DNA of 59,409 bases from Fibrobacter succinogenes. Lineage in GTDB: Bacteria > Fibrobacterota > Fibrobacteria > Fibrobacterales > Fibrobacteraceae. The translations under genes were made by a program, and so were the position numbers. The DNA lies in assembly GCA_902794535.1 (NCBI GenBank), contig CADBHQ010000025.1, positions 1 to 59,409 on the forward strand, written 5' to 3'. The notes beneath the pieces were generated by a model. That model ran no database searches and was not told the DNA's origin. It was given only the letters and a program-made list of their open reading frames with translations. This document shows, one piece after another, positions 27,575-38,199 of the stretch. Position 1 is the stretch's first letter. Each line of letters begins with the position of its first letter.

Positions 27575-27661
27575 GATCCTTATTTCCTTTATTCTCGGGA
27601 TGAATTATTGAGGAAATGAACAAAAACGAGACTTTTCAACCGGCATAAAGTGATGTTTTTC

Positions 27662-27669
27662 TATCTTTG
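27662..27669 (+). promoter_or_regulatory. TAnnTTTG promoter element of fabF
   Basis: TATCTTTG ends 6 nt before the ATG at 27675, with the same TTTGTGCNCATG arrangement as the nifU-like gene; no ribosome binding site, probably leaderless. Confidence 0.6.
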
Positions 27670-27674
27670 TGCGC

Positions 27675-28925
27675 ATGACTAAAAGACGCGTAGTAATCAC
27701 TGGTATGGGAGCGGTGACTCCCATTGGCAAGAACATTAACGATTTTTGGGCGGCTATTCGCGCAGGCAAGTGCGGTGTCGGTCCCATCACCCTTTTTGAC
27801 GCAAGCAATTGCCCGGTAAAGATTGCTGCCGAAGTCAAGGATTTCAAGCCCGAAGAACACGACATTGACCCGAAGGAAGCTCGCCGCATGGCCCGCTTTA
27901 CGCAGTTCCTGCTCGCCGCCTCCAAGGAAGCGGTTGCAGACGCAAGCCTTACGCCTGAAGACCTCGCCCAGGATACCACAGGCATCGTGGCAGGCACCGG
28001 TCTCGGCGGCCTCGACATTGTCGATTCTACCTACACGCAGTACATGAACGGCGGCAAGCGCAAGGTTTCGCCCCTCGCCATGCCGCAGCTGATTCCGAAC
28101 GAAGCGGGCGCAAACGTTTCTATCGCCCTCGGCATCACGGGCCAGGCCCACACGGTCTGCACCGCCTGCGCTTCGGGCACCGACGCCATCGGTGTCGCCC
28201 TCGACGCGATTCGCTCGGGTCGCTTGGATATCTGCCTTGCTGGCGGTTCCGAAAGCGGCATTACCGATTACAGCATCAAGAGCTTCGCTGGCATGCACGC
28301 CCTCACTGACAAATTCAACGACTGCCCGGAAAAGGCTTCTCGCCCGTTCGACTTGAACCGTTCCGGATTCGTGATGGGTGAAGGCGGTGCCGTGATGATT
28401 CTCGAAGAATTGGAACACGCCAAGGCCCGCGGCGCCAAGATTTACGCCGAACTCGCCGGTTACGGTGCTTCTGCCGACGCTTACCACATTACAAGCCCGC
28501 GCCCGGGTGGAGAAACCTGCGCGAAGGCACTTACCCGCGCCATCAAGGATGCAGGCATTGCCCCGACCGACATTAACTACTACAACGCACACGGTACCTC
28601 GACGCACCTGAACGATGCGACCGAAACCGCAATGCTCAAGGTTGCCCTCGGCGAACACGCCTACAAGATCAAGGTGTCTAGCACCAAGAGCATGACAGGC
28701 CACTGCGTGGGTGCCGCTGGCGTATGCGAAGCCATCGTCTCGACTCTTGCGATTCGCGACTCGTTCTACCCCGCCACCATCAACTACGAAACTCCGGATC
28801 CGGAATGCGACCTGGATTACGTACCGAACAAGGGTGTCGAAGGGAACATCGACGTCGCCGCCTCCGCCTCACTCGGCTTCGGCGGTCACAATGGCGTCGT
28901 GATTATCAAGAAATACAACGGCTAG
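27675..28925 (+). CDS. fabF: 3-oxoacyl-[acyl-carrier-protein] synthase II
   Basis: 416 residues. Condensing enzyme of fatty acid elongation. Catalytic triad visible: Cys165 in CTACASGTDAIG, first His in NAHGTSTHLND, second His in SMTGHCVGAAG. Other family motifs are GLGGLDIVDSTY and GHNGVVIIK. The ATG at 27675 is chosen over a GTG two codons earlier because of the spacing to TATCTTTG. Its stop overlaps the stop of the convergent ruvX gene in a shared CTAG. Confidence 0.96.
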   Translation: MTKRRVVITGMGAVTPIGKNINDFWAAIRAGKCGVGPITLFDASNCPVKIAAEVKDFKPEEHDIDPKEARRMARFTQFLLAASKEAVADASLTPEDLAQDTTGIVAGTGLGGLDIVDSTYTQYMNGGKRKVSPLAMPQLIPNEAGANVSIALGITGQAHTVCTACASGTDAIGVALDAIRSGRLDICLAGGSESGITDYSIKSFAGMHALTDKFNDCPEKASRPFDLNRSGFVMGEGGAVMILEELEHAKARGAKIYAELAGYGASADAYHITSPRPGGETCAKALTRAIKDAGIAPTDINYYNAHGTSTHLNDATETAMLKVALGEHAYKIKVSSTKSMTGHCVGAAGVCEAIVSTLAIRDSFYPATINYETPDPECDLDYVPNKGVEGNIDVAASASLGFGGHNGVVIIKKYNG

Positions 28926-29335
28926 ACCTGTTCGTCTAACCATCTCTGGAGAATTATGGCGGCAGCGAGTTGATCGATGACCGCCTTATTCTTTTGCTTT
29001 TTCTTCTTGCTAAAGTAAGAAGTCTTTTCTTGCGCCTGCACGCTGGAATACGATTCGTCCTGCGTGTACACAGGCATGCCCGGGAAACGCGTTTTCAAGT
29101 CCTCAATGAACTTTTCCACCACCACATTCTTGCCGTCTTTACGGCCATCAGGGTGATACGGCATTCCCACCACAAAGGCATCTACCTTGTTGATTTTCAC
29201 CAGCTCGTCGAGCCGCACGAACAAATTCGTCGTCTTCTGGTCAATCGTTTCTCGCGAAAAAGCCATCCGAAACTCGGAATCGGCAAATGCGACCCCGACG
29301 CGGTGTTCACCATAATCAAGCGCAAGGTAGTTCAA
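28922..29335 (-). CDS. ruvX: Putative pre-16S rRNA nuclease / Holliday-junction resolvase-like protein YqgF
   Basis: 137 residues, full length. RNase H-like fold: LALDYGEHRVGVAFAD with the first Asp, FVVGMPYHPDG, and YTQDESYSSVQA with the acidic pair, ending DQLAAAIILQRWLDE. In E. coli YqgF processes the 5' end of 16S rRNA. It lies 6 bp after purB on the same strand and is probably co-transcribed with it. Confidence 0.93.
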   Translation of the reverse strand: MNYLALDYGEHRVGVAFADSEFRMAFSRETIDQKTTNLFVRLDELVKINKVDAFVVGMPYHPDGRKDGKNVVVEKFIEDLKTRFPGMPVYTQDESYSSVQAQEKTSYFSKKKKQKNKAVIDQLAAAIILQRWLDEQV

Positions 29336-29341
29336 GGGTAA

Positions 29342-30784
29342 TTAGACCTTGAGTTCGCCAGCGTCGATGTTCGCCCAGTCCTTCACAGCTTCAATAGCCG
29401 GGCGGACTTCTTCGGTCACGAACTTCACGACCTGACCAGGAGCGCGGCCCACGAACTTGCGGAGGTCGAGGATTTCCTTGAGCTTGGCTTCGGTGATGCC
29501 GAGCTTCTGGAACTTTTCGTTCTTCAGCACGCGTTCGAGCAAGTCGTTGTCCTTGCCCTGTTCCTTCACAACCTTACCGGCTTCCATAGACATCACGCGG
29601 ATTTCTTCGTGGAGTTCCTGACGGTCGCCGCCATTCTTCACGCCTTCCATGATGATGTTTTCGGTAGCCATGAACGGGAGTTCGGCCATGATGCGCTTTT
29701 CGATAACCTTCGGGTAAACCACGAGGCCGTTGGTCACGTTTTCAGCGATAATGAGCATGGCATCCATAGCGAGGAATGCTTCCGGAATGGCGAGGCGCTT
29801 GTTGGCGCTGTCATCGAGCGTACGTTCGAACCACTGCGTTGCCTGCGTGAAGGCGGTGCTGTTGACCTGAGCCATCACGAAACGAGCGAGAGAGCAAATA
29901 CGTTCGCTACGCATCGGGTTACGCTTGTAAGCCATGGCGCTGGAACCAATCTGGGTCTTTTCGAAGGGTTCTTCCACTTCCTTCACGCCCTGCATGAGGC
30001 GCATGTCGGTAGCAAACTTGTGCAGAGACTGAGCGATGGAGCTGAGCACCTGGTTCACGCGGTTGTCCCACTTACGAGTGTAAGTCTGACCGGTGATGGT
30101 AAGCACGCGCTTGAAGCCAGCCTTGGCGGTCACGCGGCGGTCGAGTTCCATAATCTTTTCTTCGTCGCCATTGAACAAGTCCATGAAGCTGGCCTGCGTA
30201 CCGGTCGTGCCCTTCACGCCGCGGAACGGAAGCACTTCGATGAGGAAGTTCAATTCTTCGAGGTCGATGAGCATGTCCTGGAGCCAGAGGCAAGCGCGCT
30301 TACCCACGGTCGTGAGCTGGGCGGCCTGGAAGTGCGTGGCACCGAGCTGAGCCATGTCCTTGTATTCCATTGCAAACTTGGAAAGCTTGTCCATCACGCG
30401 GCAAAGACGCTTGCGCACGAGAATCATAGCCTGCTGCATCTGGATAAGGTCGGTGTTGTCACCCACGAATGCAGACGTTGCACCGAGGTGAATAATGCCC
30501 TTAGCCTTCGGGCACTGCACGCCGTAAGCGTAAACGTGGCTCATCACGTCGTGACGGCGGCGCTTTTCTTCTTCTTCGGCAACTTCGAAGTTGATATCCT
30601 TTTCGTGGGCCTTCAGTTCGTCCACCTGCTCCTGCGTAATCGGGAGGCCGAGTTCCATTTCGGATTCGGCGAGGTAAATCCACAGCTTGCGCCAAGTCTG
30701 GAACTTGTACTGCGGGCTGAAGATGAAACTCATTTCCTTGCTAGCATAACGCTTGATAAGCGGGCTTTCGAACTGATCGCGCAT
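29342..30784 (-). CDS. purB: Adenylosuccinate lyase
   Basis: 480 residues, longer than many bacterial PurB and closer to the eukaryote-like length class. Cleaves SAICAR and adenylosuccinate in purine synthesis. Signature [14 protein letters not shown] (flexible loop with catalytic Ser), the lyase region [12 protein letters not shown] and [15 protein letters not shown] are present. The reading frame is intact. Works in the same pathway as the AICAR transformylase at 10.8 kb. Confidence 0.96.
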   Translation of the reverse strand: MRDQFESPLIKRYASKEMSFIFSPQYKFQTWRKLWIYLAESEMELGLPITQEQVDELKAHEKDINFEVAEEEEKRRRHDVMSHVYAYGVQCPKAKGIIHLGATSAFVGDNTDLIQMQQAMILVRKRLCRVMDKLSKFAMEYKDMAQLGATHFQAAQLTTVGKRACLWLQDMLIDLEELNFLIEVLPFRGVKGTTGTQASFMDLFNGDEEKIMELDRRVTAKAGFKRVLTITGQTYTRKWDNRVNQVLSSIAQSLHKFATDMRLMQGVKEVEEPFEKTQIGSSAMAYKRNPMRSERICSLARFVMAQVNSTAFTQATQWFERTLDDSANKRLAIPEAFLAMDAMLIIAENVTNGLVVYPKVIEKRIMAELPFMATENIIMEGVKNGGDRQELHEEIRVMSMEAGKVVKEQGKDNDLLERVLKNEKFQKLGITEAKLKEILDLRKFVGRAPGQVVKFVTEEVRPAIEAVKDWANIDAGELKV

Positions 30785-30888
30785 AATTTTATCCTTGTTA
30801 AAATTTTACTGGAGGAAATTTAGAAAAAAATGGAATACTACTCCAGGTAGTAATCCAATTGCTACGCTCCAAGATGACACATTCGTGT

Positions 30889-32463
30889 CTACTTGAATTC
30901 AGGCGCGATCGTCATAATCATATTCACGCCATGCAAGCCATGGAAACCGAACTGCAAGCGGAAAAGGTAGAGGTTCGGCTGGCGAACACGGATACCGAAG
31001 CCCCAAGAATTGTAGTAATGATCAAAGCTCCACTTATTAATTTTGGGCGCAATCATGGCATATTCATTAAAAAGCACACCATCGATCAAACGGTCGACCG
31101 GCCAGCGGTATTCCAAACTCAACGACATCAAGTTATGGGTCGTCCATTTGTCATCGTAACCACGCAAAGGCGCTTTGGAATTCAAATTGATAAACGCATC
31201 GTGCGGGGCTCCACCTTCTTCCATTTCCCAAAGATTCACCATACGGAACTGGAGAGCAATGACACGACGTTCAAACAAGGTGTTCATGACCTGTTCCGGT
31301 CGCCAAATACGAACAGCCTCATCCCACGAGAAGTCCGTGTAGAACCTGCGATTTTCGCGAGCCTCTTTTGCCGAAAGCACGTAATTTTTAGAGCGACCTA
31401 GATAGAAGTAATGCTGGAAAATGAATTCCGTTGTAAAGAAATCGTGATTTAAGCCACCGTCCTTAATTTTATCCCCCTGCCCTTCTTCGGGAGTGATGCC
31501 CAAATCTTCGTAACGCACACCCGAATACTTACCCACAAACGTGTAATAACCATTCAGCACAATACGATTGCCGCGAGACGGGGCATAAGGCAAATCAAGG
31601 TTGTCATACACAAACGAAAGACCAACCGGAACCTGTGTTACATTCTGGTACAAACCACGATCTTCGATTTTATAATCGTCACTAATCAAGACCGAATCTT
31701 CTTCAATATCGGGGTGACTTGCGCGACTGCAATACAACGACGCCCAAATTTCGGCATTCCAATTTGACGTGCTGGTTATAGGAGCTCCCAAGCGCCACGT
31801 AAACTCGTAACTTGAGTCAGGCTGCAAATAACTGCTCTTTGTTTCAGGAACGGTAAAACGCTTATCGCGGTCCAAGTCAAGATCGTAGCGGAATCCACCA
31901 AACAAGCGCGTTCCAAACAGAGCATGCTTTGTATAGCGGGCAGTCAAACTGACATCGCCATTGGCGTAGTATTCCCCCTGTACAACCAAGTAGTCCTTGC
32001 TCAAGAACGCACTACGATGGCGGTAATTGGCTCCCACCATGGTACGTGAACCCGGCTTGAAATTGAAGCTCGGGTAAACCATGATTTTGTAGTCTTCGCC
32101 AAAAGAAATCAATTCGACGGACTTTTCAATAATTCCGTTCTTGATAGCGTAGTCCATAGGCTTCGCCACCGGATAAATCAAGCCATTCAGGAACGGCTGG
32201 ATAATGTATTCTAGAGGCCAAGTCCAAAACGATTTTTCAGACACTTGTTCAGCAGAAGATTCTTCGGCAGAAGATTCTTCGGCAGACGATTCTTCGGCAG
32301 AATCCAAAGAAACTTCAGTTTGTTCGGTAGAATCCGAAAGAGTTTCTGTTTGTTCAGTCGAATCTGAGGGAGTTTCATCTTGTGCATGGGCGGACACCAC
32401 GCAAAAAAAACATAGCGCGGACAACACCCAAACAAAGAGACTGTTAGACTCCCTTTTTACCAT
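30889..32463 (-). CDS. Omp85/BamA-like outer membrane barrel protein without visible POTRA domains
   Basis: 524 residues. Signal peptide (LFVWVLSALCFFCVVSAHAQ), then a low-complexity acidic segment built from two DSTEQTE units and about four SSAEE units encoded by tandem 15-bp repeats (about 32256-32312). From residue 75 on, a 16-strand-like barrel: MVGANYRHRSAFLSKDYLVV, LPYAPSRGNRIVLNGYYTF, KAPLRGYDDKW (an LRGY loop-like motif), and the last strands FRLQFGFHGLHGVNM. It resembles the surface-antigen (D15) domain. No POTRA repeat is recognisable, so it may be a stand-alone Omp85-type pore or lipase-type barrel. Divergent from the MMPL gene. Confidence 0.7.
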   Translation of the reverse strand: MVKRESNSLFVWVLSALCFFCVVSAHAQDETPSDSTEQTETLSDSTEQTEVSLDSAEESSAEESSAEESSAEQVSEKSFWTWPLEYIIQPFLNGLIYPVAKPMDYAIKNGIIEKSVELISFGEDYKIMVYPSFNFKPGSRTMVGANYRHRSAFLSKDYLVVQGEYYANGDVSLTARYTKHALFGTRLFGGFRYDLDLDRDKRFTVPETKSSYLQPDSSYEFTWRLGAPITSTSNWNAEIWASLYCSRASHPDIEEDSVLISDDYKIEDRGLYQNVTQVPVGLSFVYDNLDLPYAPSRGNRIVLNGYYTFVGKYSGVRYEDLGITPEEGQGDKIKDGGLNHDFFTTEFIFQHYFYLGRSKNYVLSAKEARENRRFYTDFSWDEAVRIWRPEQVMNTLFERRVIALQFRMVNLWEMEEGGAPHDAFINLNSKAPLRGYDDKWTTHNLMSLSLEYRWPVDRLIDGVLFNEYAMIAPKINKWSFDHYYNSWGFGIRVRQPNLYLFRLQFGFHGLHGVNMIMTIAPEFK

Positions 32464-32518
32464 GTCCTTAATTTAGTTTAATAATTTGAACAAAGGCGAT
32501 AATAGTTATATTATTTGT

Positions 32519-34939
32519 ATGTTTTCGGCTTTTGCCAAATTAATCCGTAAGATAGCCCACTATCCTAAAGCGACTATTGGGCTTTTTCTTGCCGTTACGC
32601 TCTTGTGCATTTATCCTATCGAAAACCTTCGTTGGGAAATCCAGTTACAAGACACCCTCAGAGGACACGAAGTTGAAGTCGACTACCAGGCAATCGAAAG
32701 CGCCTTTGGCGGACTCGGAAGCCTGACCATCGTCATTCAGTCCAAAGACAGTGCTGCCAATTTCAAGTTTGCAGAAAATCTCGCCAAGTATCTTGAGAAC
32801 GACCCACAAGTCCATTACGCCGACTACACGACCGATTTGGACTTTTTCAAGAAGAATCGACTCCTGTACGCAAGCGAAAGCGACCTGGACCAGGTCATTG
32901 AAAAACTCGACAGTCTGAAAGCCGCCGAAATCAACAGGAACAATCCTCTCCTGGTGGACTTGACCGACGCCCCTGCACCGGAAGCCCCAGCACGAGATTC
33001 CATTGAAATCATCTCGCAGATTGAAAACAAATACTTCAAAAGCCTACAACAAGATTTTTCGAACCAGCAAGGGTCTATTCGCGTTATCGACGTCTACCCC
33101 ACGACCTCGGTTTCGGACTTGCAGGCCAACAGAGAGCTTTTAAAGAAAGTCAAGAGATTCGTCGAAGAAAACGGTAACGGTATTAACGTCTACTACACCG
33201 GAAAGGTCTACGATTCGATTAAGGTAGGCAAAGCTTTGCTCCCTCAAGCCAAATTCGCAGGAGCCATCGCCGCCCTCATTATCCTTGTACTTTTGATTAT
33301 CAATTTCTACCGCCAGCCACAGCTGATTTTCATTTCGGCGGTTCCGCTTGCGATTCCGACTGTATTCACGCTTGCCTGCGCCTACCTGCTTTTCGGACGA
33401 ATCAACCTGTTTACGCTTTCGCTTGGACTTTTGCTCCCTGGGCATGCCTGCCAGGTTCTAACGCATGTCTACACAAGGTACTTCCATGAACGCGAAAAGA
33501 AGCTGAGCCCCGCCCTCTGTATCGAAAGCGCTCTGCTTGGAATCGGTCCGGTAGTCGCTGCATCGTCGCTTGTGATGGCGAGCCTGTTTATTGCCTTTAT
33601 TCTGGTTCCCCTGCCCGGACTTCGCGAATTCGGAATTCTAGGCGCTATCGGAAGCGTGCTCAACCTGATTGTCTGTCCGTTGTTGACAGCCTCGCTCTTA
33701 TTGCTTCTGCAGCGCAAAAAGCCCTTTGAAATCACTTTCAACAGCATTACGCCCAATTACCGCAAGCGCCTGTTTTCGTTCAAGACCAACTGGATTATCA
33801 TTATCGTTATCAGCATTGTAAGTGCGGTGGCTTGGCTTTACAGCGGAATCAACCTGAGATTCCTTTACGACTTTAAAAAGACCGAAATGCAGTTGGACGA
33901 ACGCGAAGCAAGAGCCCTGATTGCAGAAACCGGCTTTTCGGCATACGACCCGATTATCGTCATGTTGCCCGATTCCTCTTACAACGACGACTTGGTCGAA
34001 AACTTCGAACACTTACAACAGAAAGGTCGCCTTAAAGACCTCGCTAGAATTTATACCCAATACCAGTTCCTGCCTAAAGCGAGCGTCGAAAAGAAGCACA
34101 AGATTGAAACTCTAAAGAAACTCATTTCCGAAGACATTCTTTCTCGGCTTAACCCGAAAGACAGTTCTGCGATTGTCGAAATGTTCGAGAATTACGAAAA
34201 CGACATCAAGGATTTTGTGTTGTCCGAAAACATACGTCGCAAGTTTGCAGACAAAAAAGACAATCCGGGCGTATTCGCCTTCATTATTCCCAGTTCCGAC
34301 CCGAACAACGGACTCACCTGCCGCCACATTGCAAAGCAGTTGATGCAACTTGACGGAATCCACGACAAGACCTTCAAGATTTGCGGCACCCCGATTTTGA
34401 GAGCCTCGCTTTTGGACACCGTTCTCGGAAACATCAACAAGTCCATTCTTTTGGGAACCATTCTCCTTTGGTTCATTCTCTTGATGTTCTACAACAAATT
34501 GAGCCGCGCCTTCTTTACCCTGTTGCCGTCGCTGTTTGCCATGAGCTGGGTCACCATATTGGTCCATGTATTCAACATCCAGATTTCTGCCTACAGTTCG
34601 ATTGCATTTGTCCTTTTGATTGGCGCAAGCGTCGACGGATCTTTGCAGCTATGGTCATCGTACTACGAGAAGCAAGGCGGAAACGCCTGGAGCGTCTTGC
34701 AGACGAAATTGATTTCTGTATTGATTGCTCAAGGCGCTTCGTTCATCGGAGCAATCGCCATGCTGTTCTCGTCGCACCCAGGAATCAACGGCATGGGCCT
34801 AATTGCAGCGCTCGGACTTGTTTGCATCTTTATTTCGCATTTTACTATTTACCCCTTGGTGGCAAGCACCTTGGACGCCTACCGCATTTTGAAAAAGGCT
34901 AAACTCAGACATGAAAGACTTATCCACAAGAACTCTTAA
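32519..34939 (+). CDS. MMPL/RND-superfamily transporter
   Basis: 806 residues from the ATG at 32519. Two halves, each with one leading helix, a periplasmic domain and five clustered helices. Clusters: AGAIAALIILVLLIINFYR to LLTASLLLLLQ and SILLGTILLWFILLMFYN to HFTIYPLVAS. The second half has GASVDGSLQLWSSYYEKQ, where proton-relay residues sit in relatives. Related proteins export lipids or hopanoids. TTATTTG lies 2 nt before the ATG and no ribosome binding site is seen. The 3' end overlaps the start of the aminotransferase gene by 29 bp. Confidence 0.88.
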   Translation: MFSAFAKLIRKIAHYPKATIGLFLAVTLLCIYPIENLRWEIQLQDTLRGHEVEVDYQAIESAFGGLGSLTIVIQSKDSAANFKFAENLAKYLENDPQVHYADYTTDLDFFKKNRLLYASESDLDQVIEKLDSLKAAEINRNNPLLVDLTDAPAPEAPARDSIEIISQIENKYFKSLQQDFSNQQGSIRVIDVYPTTSVSDLQANRELLKKVKRFVEENGNGINVYYTGKVYDSIKVGKALLPQAKFAGAIAALIILVLLIINFYRQPQLIFISAVPLAIPTVFTLACAYLLFGRINLFTLSLGLLLPGHACQVLTHVYTRYFHEREKKLSPALCIESALLGIGPVVAASSLVMASLFIAFILVPLPGLREFGILGAIGSVLNLIVCPLLTASLLLLLQRKKPFEITFNSITPNYRKRLFSFKTNWIIIIVISIVSAVAWLYSGINLRFLYDFKKTEMQLDEREARALIAETGFSAYDPIIVMLPDSSYNDDLVENFEHLQQKGRLKDLARIYTQYQFLPKASVEKKHKIETLKKLISEDILSRLNPKDSSAIVEMFENYENDIKDFVLSENIRRKFADKKDNPGVFAFIIPSSDPNNGLTCRHIAKQLMQLDGIHDKTFKICGTPILRASLLDTVLGNINKSILLGTILLWFILLMFYNKLSRAFFTLLPSLFAMSWVTILVHVFNIQISAYSSIAFVLLIGASVDGSLQLWSSYYEKQGGNAWSVLQTKLISVLIAQGASFIGAIAMLFSSHPGINGMGLIAALGLVCIFISHFTIYPLVASTLDAYRILKKAKLRHERLIHKNS

Positions 34940-36042
34940 TATCGCCGCCTCTTTAACGCGCTGGCGAACCCGATTTTCCGACTCCGACCCCGATTCAAGA
35001 TGCGGCCTGCAAGGCCATTCGCGACGGCAAGACCCGCTACACCGCTCCCGTAGGCATTCTCGAAGTCCGCAAGGCTGTCGCTGAAAAATTGAAAGTCGAA
35101 AACGGTCTGGACTATAAGCCCGAACAAATCATCATGACGAGCGGTGCCAAGCACGCCGTATTTAATTCGCTTGCAGCCTTGGTAAACGAAGGCGACGAAG
35201 TGATTATCCCGGCCCCGTACTGGGTGACATACCCGGAACTGGTGAAGTGGCTCGGCGGAAAGCCGGTGATTGTAAACACCAAGATTGAAGATGGATTCAA
35301 GATCAAGCCCGAAGCCTTGAAGGCAGCCATTAACGCAAAGACTAAGGCAATCCTCTTGAACAATCCCTGCAACCCCACGGGTGCCGTTTACAGCAAGGCT
35401 GAACTTGAAGCTCTTGCCAAGGTGATTGTCGAAGGCGACATTTACTGCATTTCAGACGAAGTGTACGAATACTTCACTTACGACACAGAATTTTGCTCTG
35501 CAGCCGCCCTCCCCGGCATGGCCGAACGCACCATCGTGATTAACGGATTTTCCAAGTCGCACTGCATGACCGGTTGGCGTATCGGTTACGATGCCGCCCC
35601 TGCCGAAATCGCAAAGATTATCGGAAAGATTCAGGGCCAGGCAACGCACCACCCGAGCAATGTGGCGCAGTATGCAGCCCTCGGTGCCTTGCAGATGGAC
35701 AAGAGCAATGTTCACGCCATGCAGGCAGCCTTCCGCAAGCGCCGCGACTACATGCTCAAGCGCACCGCCGAAATCCTGCCGGAACCGTGCCGCGCACCCG
35801 AAGGCGCATTCTACCTGTTCGCGCCCGTCAAGAGTTTCTACGGAAAGAAAACGCCTGAAGGCAAGACCATCAATGGTTCTATCGAGCTTTGCGAATACTT
35901 GTTGCAATCGCAGGGGCTCGCCATTGTTCCGGGTGCCGCCTTCGGTGACGACAGTTGCGTGCGATTCTCTTATGCCGCCAGCGACGAAACCTTGCAGAAG
36001 GCATGCGACAGATTTATTAGAGGATTAAAGGAATTAAAATAG
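34911..36042 (+). pseudogene. Aspartate/aromatic aminotransferase (class I), frameshifted near the start
   Basis: PLP enzyme of fold type I. The normal N-terminus MKDLSTRTLNIAASLT begins at 34911 inside the end of the MMPL gene. At about 34958 the frame is lost; the family continues in the +1 frame with AGEPDFPTPTPIQDAA and runs to 36042 through NNPCNPTGAVY, SDEVYEYF, the PLP-lysine motif NGFSKSHCMTGWRIGY and VRFSYAAS. About 21 codons (the usual helix ending in GxGAGEPDF) are missing. An ATG at 35089 could only give a protein lacking the substrate-binding N-terminal part. The loss may be real or an assembly error. Confidence 0.88.
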
Positions 36043-36108
36043 TTCGGTCCTTCGGCCCTGCAGAACTTAGTTTCATCAACTATTTTCTGCCAACTAAGTT
36101 CTATTGTT

Positions 36109-38199
36109 ATGCAGTCTTTTAGAATCATCACTCCGCGAATAGGCGAACCGTTTACCATCGGTCGTAAGCCAGACAACAATCTGGTGCTTGACAACCCGAT
36201 GGTTTCGCGTTACCACGCCGTCATCGAAAATGCGGAGCGCGAATGGATTCTAAAGAACCTCACGCAGAACAGCGTCACCCAAGTTAACGGAACTGACGTT
36301 GAAGACAAGACTCTCGAAGACGGCGATACCATTCAAATTGGTCCCTTGCAACTGCGTGCGACATTAAAACGCGGGCACTTGCAGTTACTGCTGATGGAAT
36401 CGGTCGAACGCGACCTTGTGCAAACCATCAGTTTGAGTAAATCTTGGAACAAGCTCGACAGTCTGCACATGGACATTCCCGAAGGCTGTTGCGCAAGGAT
36501 AAATGCCGGCAAGGCCGAAATTGCGTTCAAAGACAAAATCGTCAACACGCAAGGAAAATCGACCCGCCAGATTCAGCTTGAAGAAGGCCGAATGATTCGC
36601 CTTCCCGGCTGCACCATGAGCTACTCGCAAGGCGAACTCACTTGCAAGAACTTGCCGCTCGGATTCGATGTCGAAGTCGAGAACCTAGATGTTTTCGCCG
36701 GCAAAAAGCAGCTGCTTTCGGGCATCGAATTCAAACTCCCCGCCGGCGAAATTCTCGCCATCATCGGACGCTCGGGCCAAGGCAAGTCGACCCTTTTGCG
36801 CCTGCTGCAAGGCAAGCATAAGAGCGGTGAGGATTCCTTTGTAAGCATCGGAAATCTCGATTACCGCAACGAAGAAATCCGAAAGCATATTGCCTTCCTG
36901 GAACAGGATCCAGAATTACGCCGCGACTTGACGGTTAAAGAAACGCTCTTGGATGGCGCAAGAGTCGGAATGTCGAAGCTTGATTTCAAGCGCAATGCGA
37001 ACGGGCGACTGGAAAAGTTCTCTGAACTTTTCGGGCTGAGCGCAAGACTCGACAACCCCATCCGCACGCTCAGCGGCGGCGAATGCCGCCGAGTCGCCCT
37101 GGCTAAGGAACTCATGGGAAATCCGGGCCTGATTATTCTCGACGAACCGCTTTCTGGCCTGGACCCTTACAATTCCAAAATTCTCTGCACGCATTTAAAG
37201 CAACTCGCCTTCCTCGGGCACACGATTATCCTGACTACGCACAGCTACGAAGCGCTCGAAATCGCCGACAAGGTTCTCGTATTGCACCAGGGGAAGCAGG
37301 CTTTCTATGGCACCCCCAAAGAAGCGTTCCGCTATTTCGATAGCGAAGATCCCGAAACAATTCTCACGAACTTGAACGACGACACCGCATCAAACTGGCA
37401 AACCATTCTACAGAATCGTGTCGGCCCCGCAAGAAGCACATCTGCCCTCGAAGCATTAGTACCAAGCTACTTCCCTAAAACCAACTTGTCGCCCGTTTTC
37501 TTCTACAAGATTTCGCTCACTGCCAAGCAATGGTTCAGGGACAAGGGCAAATTCTTGACACTTCTTTTGCAGCCGCTCATTATCGGCTTTTTATTCTCGC
37601 AGATATTCTCGAACATGACATCCCTTTGGATTGTCGCGTTTGCAATCATACTCTCGGCAAACTGGCTTTCGCTTTCACTTTCGATCCGAGAAATCGTACA
37701 AGAAAAAGAAATCTTGCAGGCGGAATTCCGCAAAGGCGTTCCCGTTCTTTCGACACTCCTCGCCAAAGCGGTGCTCCCCACCTTGGTCGCCTTTGTTCAG
37801 ACCTTGATTGTATTTGCCTTTGTCGGTTTCCGCACCACCATTTGGCCTTCTCCCCTGCAACTGCTGATGGTCATTTTGCTGATGGTTCTGCCACCTGTTG
37901 CCGTGGGCCTTGTCGTAAGTTCACTTTCTAAAAACGCTGGACAGGCAAACGCCATGCTCCCGCTCTTGATTATTCCACAAGTTGCCTTGGCCGGAGCCCT
38001 GGTACCCTTGGACCAAATGCAAGCCATCGGGCGCATTCTTTCGACCATTATTTGGTCCCGCTACAACCAGGCAAGCCTTTTAAACCTGCTCCTAGAGCGT
38101 AAAGACGCTATCGAAAACACAATTCTCGCCCTCGGCATCACATTATGTTTTTATATTGTGGTTGCAATAAAACTAAACTGGTCTAAGAAAGCAAAATGA
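36109..38199 (+). CDS. FHA domain - ABC ATPase - ABC-2 permease fusion
   Basis: 696 residues. Residues 1-90 are an FHA domain (FTIGRKPDNNLVLDNPMVSR followed by YHAVIEN), which binds phosphothreonine; 95-185 is a second beta-rich FHA-like segment; 188-415 is an ABC ATPase with GRSGQGKST (Walker A), LSGGECRRVALAKEL and LIILDEP (Walker B); about 460-690 is an ABC-2 type membrane domain with six helices. Similar ABCG-like fusions occur in several phyla. The stop overlaps the start of the Ser/Thr kinase gene (ATGA), so the two are made together. The inference is that the kinase phosphorylates a partner, or the transporter itself, and the FHA domain reads this. Confidence 0.9.
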   Translation: MQSFRIITPRIGEPFTIGRKPDNNLVLDNPMVSRYHAVIENAEREWILKNLTQNSVTQVNGTDVEDKTLEDGDTIQIGPLQLRATLKRGHLQLLLMESVERDLVQTISLSKSWNKLDSLHMDIPEGCCARINAGKAEIAFKDKIVNTQGKSTRQIQLEEGRMIRLPGCTMSYSQGELTCKNLPLGFDVEVENLDVFAGKKQLLSGIEFKLPAGEILAIIGRSGQGKSTLLRLLQGKHKSGEDSFVSIGNLDYRNEEIRKHIAFLEQDPELRRDLTVKETLLDGARVGMSKLDFKRNANGRLEKFSELFGLSARLDNPIRTLSGGECRRVALAKELMGNPGLIILDEPLSGLDPYNSKILCTHLKQLAFLGHTIILTTHSYEALEIADKVLVLHQGKQAFYGTPKEAFRYFDSEDPETILTNLNDDTASNWQTILQNRVGPARSTSALEALVPSYFPKTNLSPVFFYKISLTAKQWFRDKGKFLTLLLQPLIIGFLFSQIFSNMTSLWIVAFAIILSANWLSLSLSIREIVQEKEILQAEFRKGVPVLSTLLAKAVLPTLVAFVQTLIVFAFVGFRTTIWPSPLQLLMVILLMVLPPVAVGLVVSSLSKNAGQANAMLPLLIIPQVALAGALVPLDQMQAIGRILSTIIWSRYNQASLLNLLLERKDAIENTILALGITLCFYIVVAIKLNWSKKAK

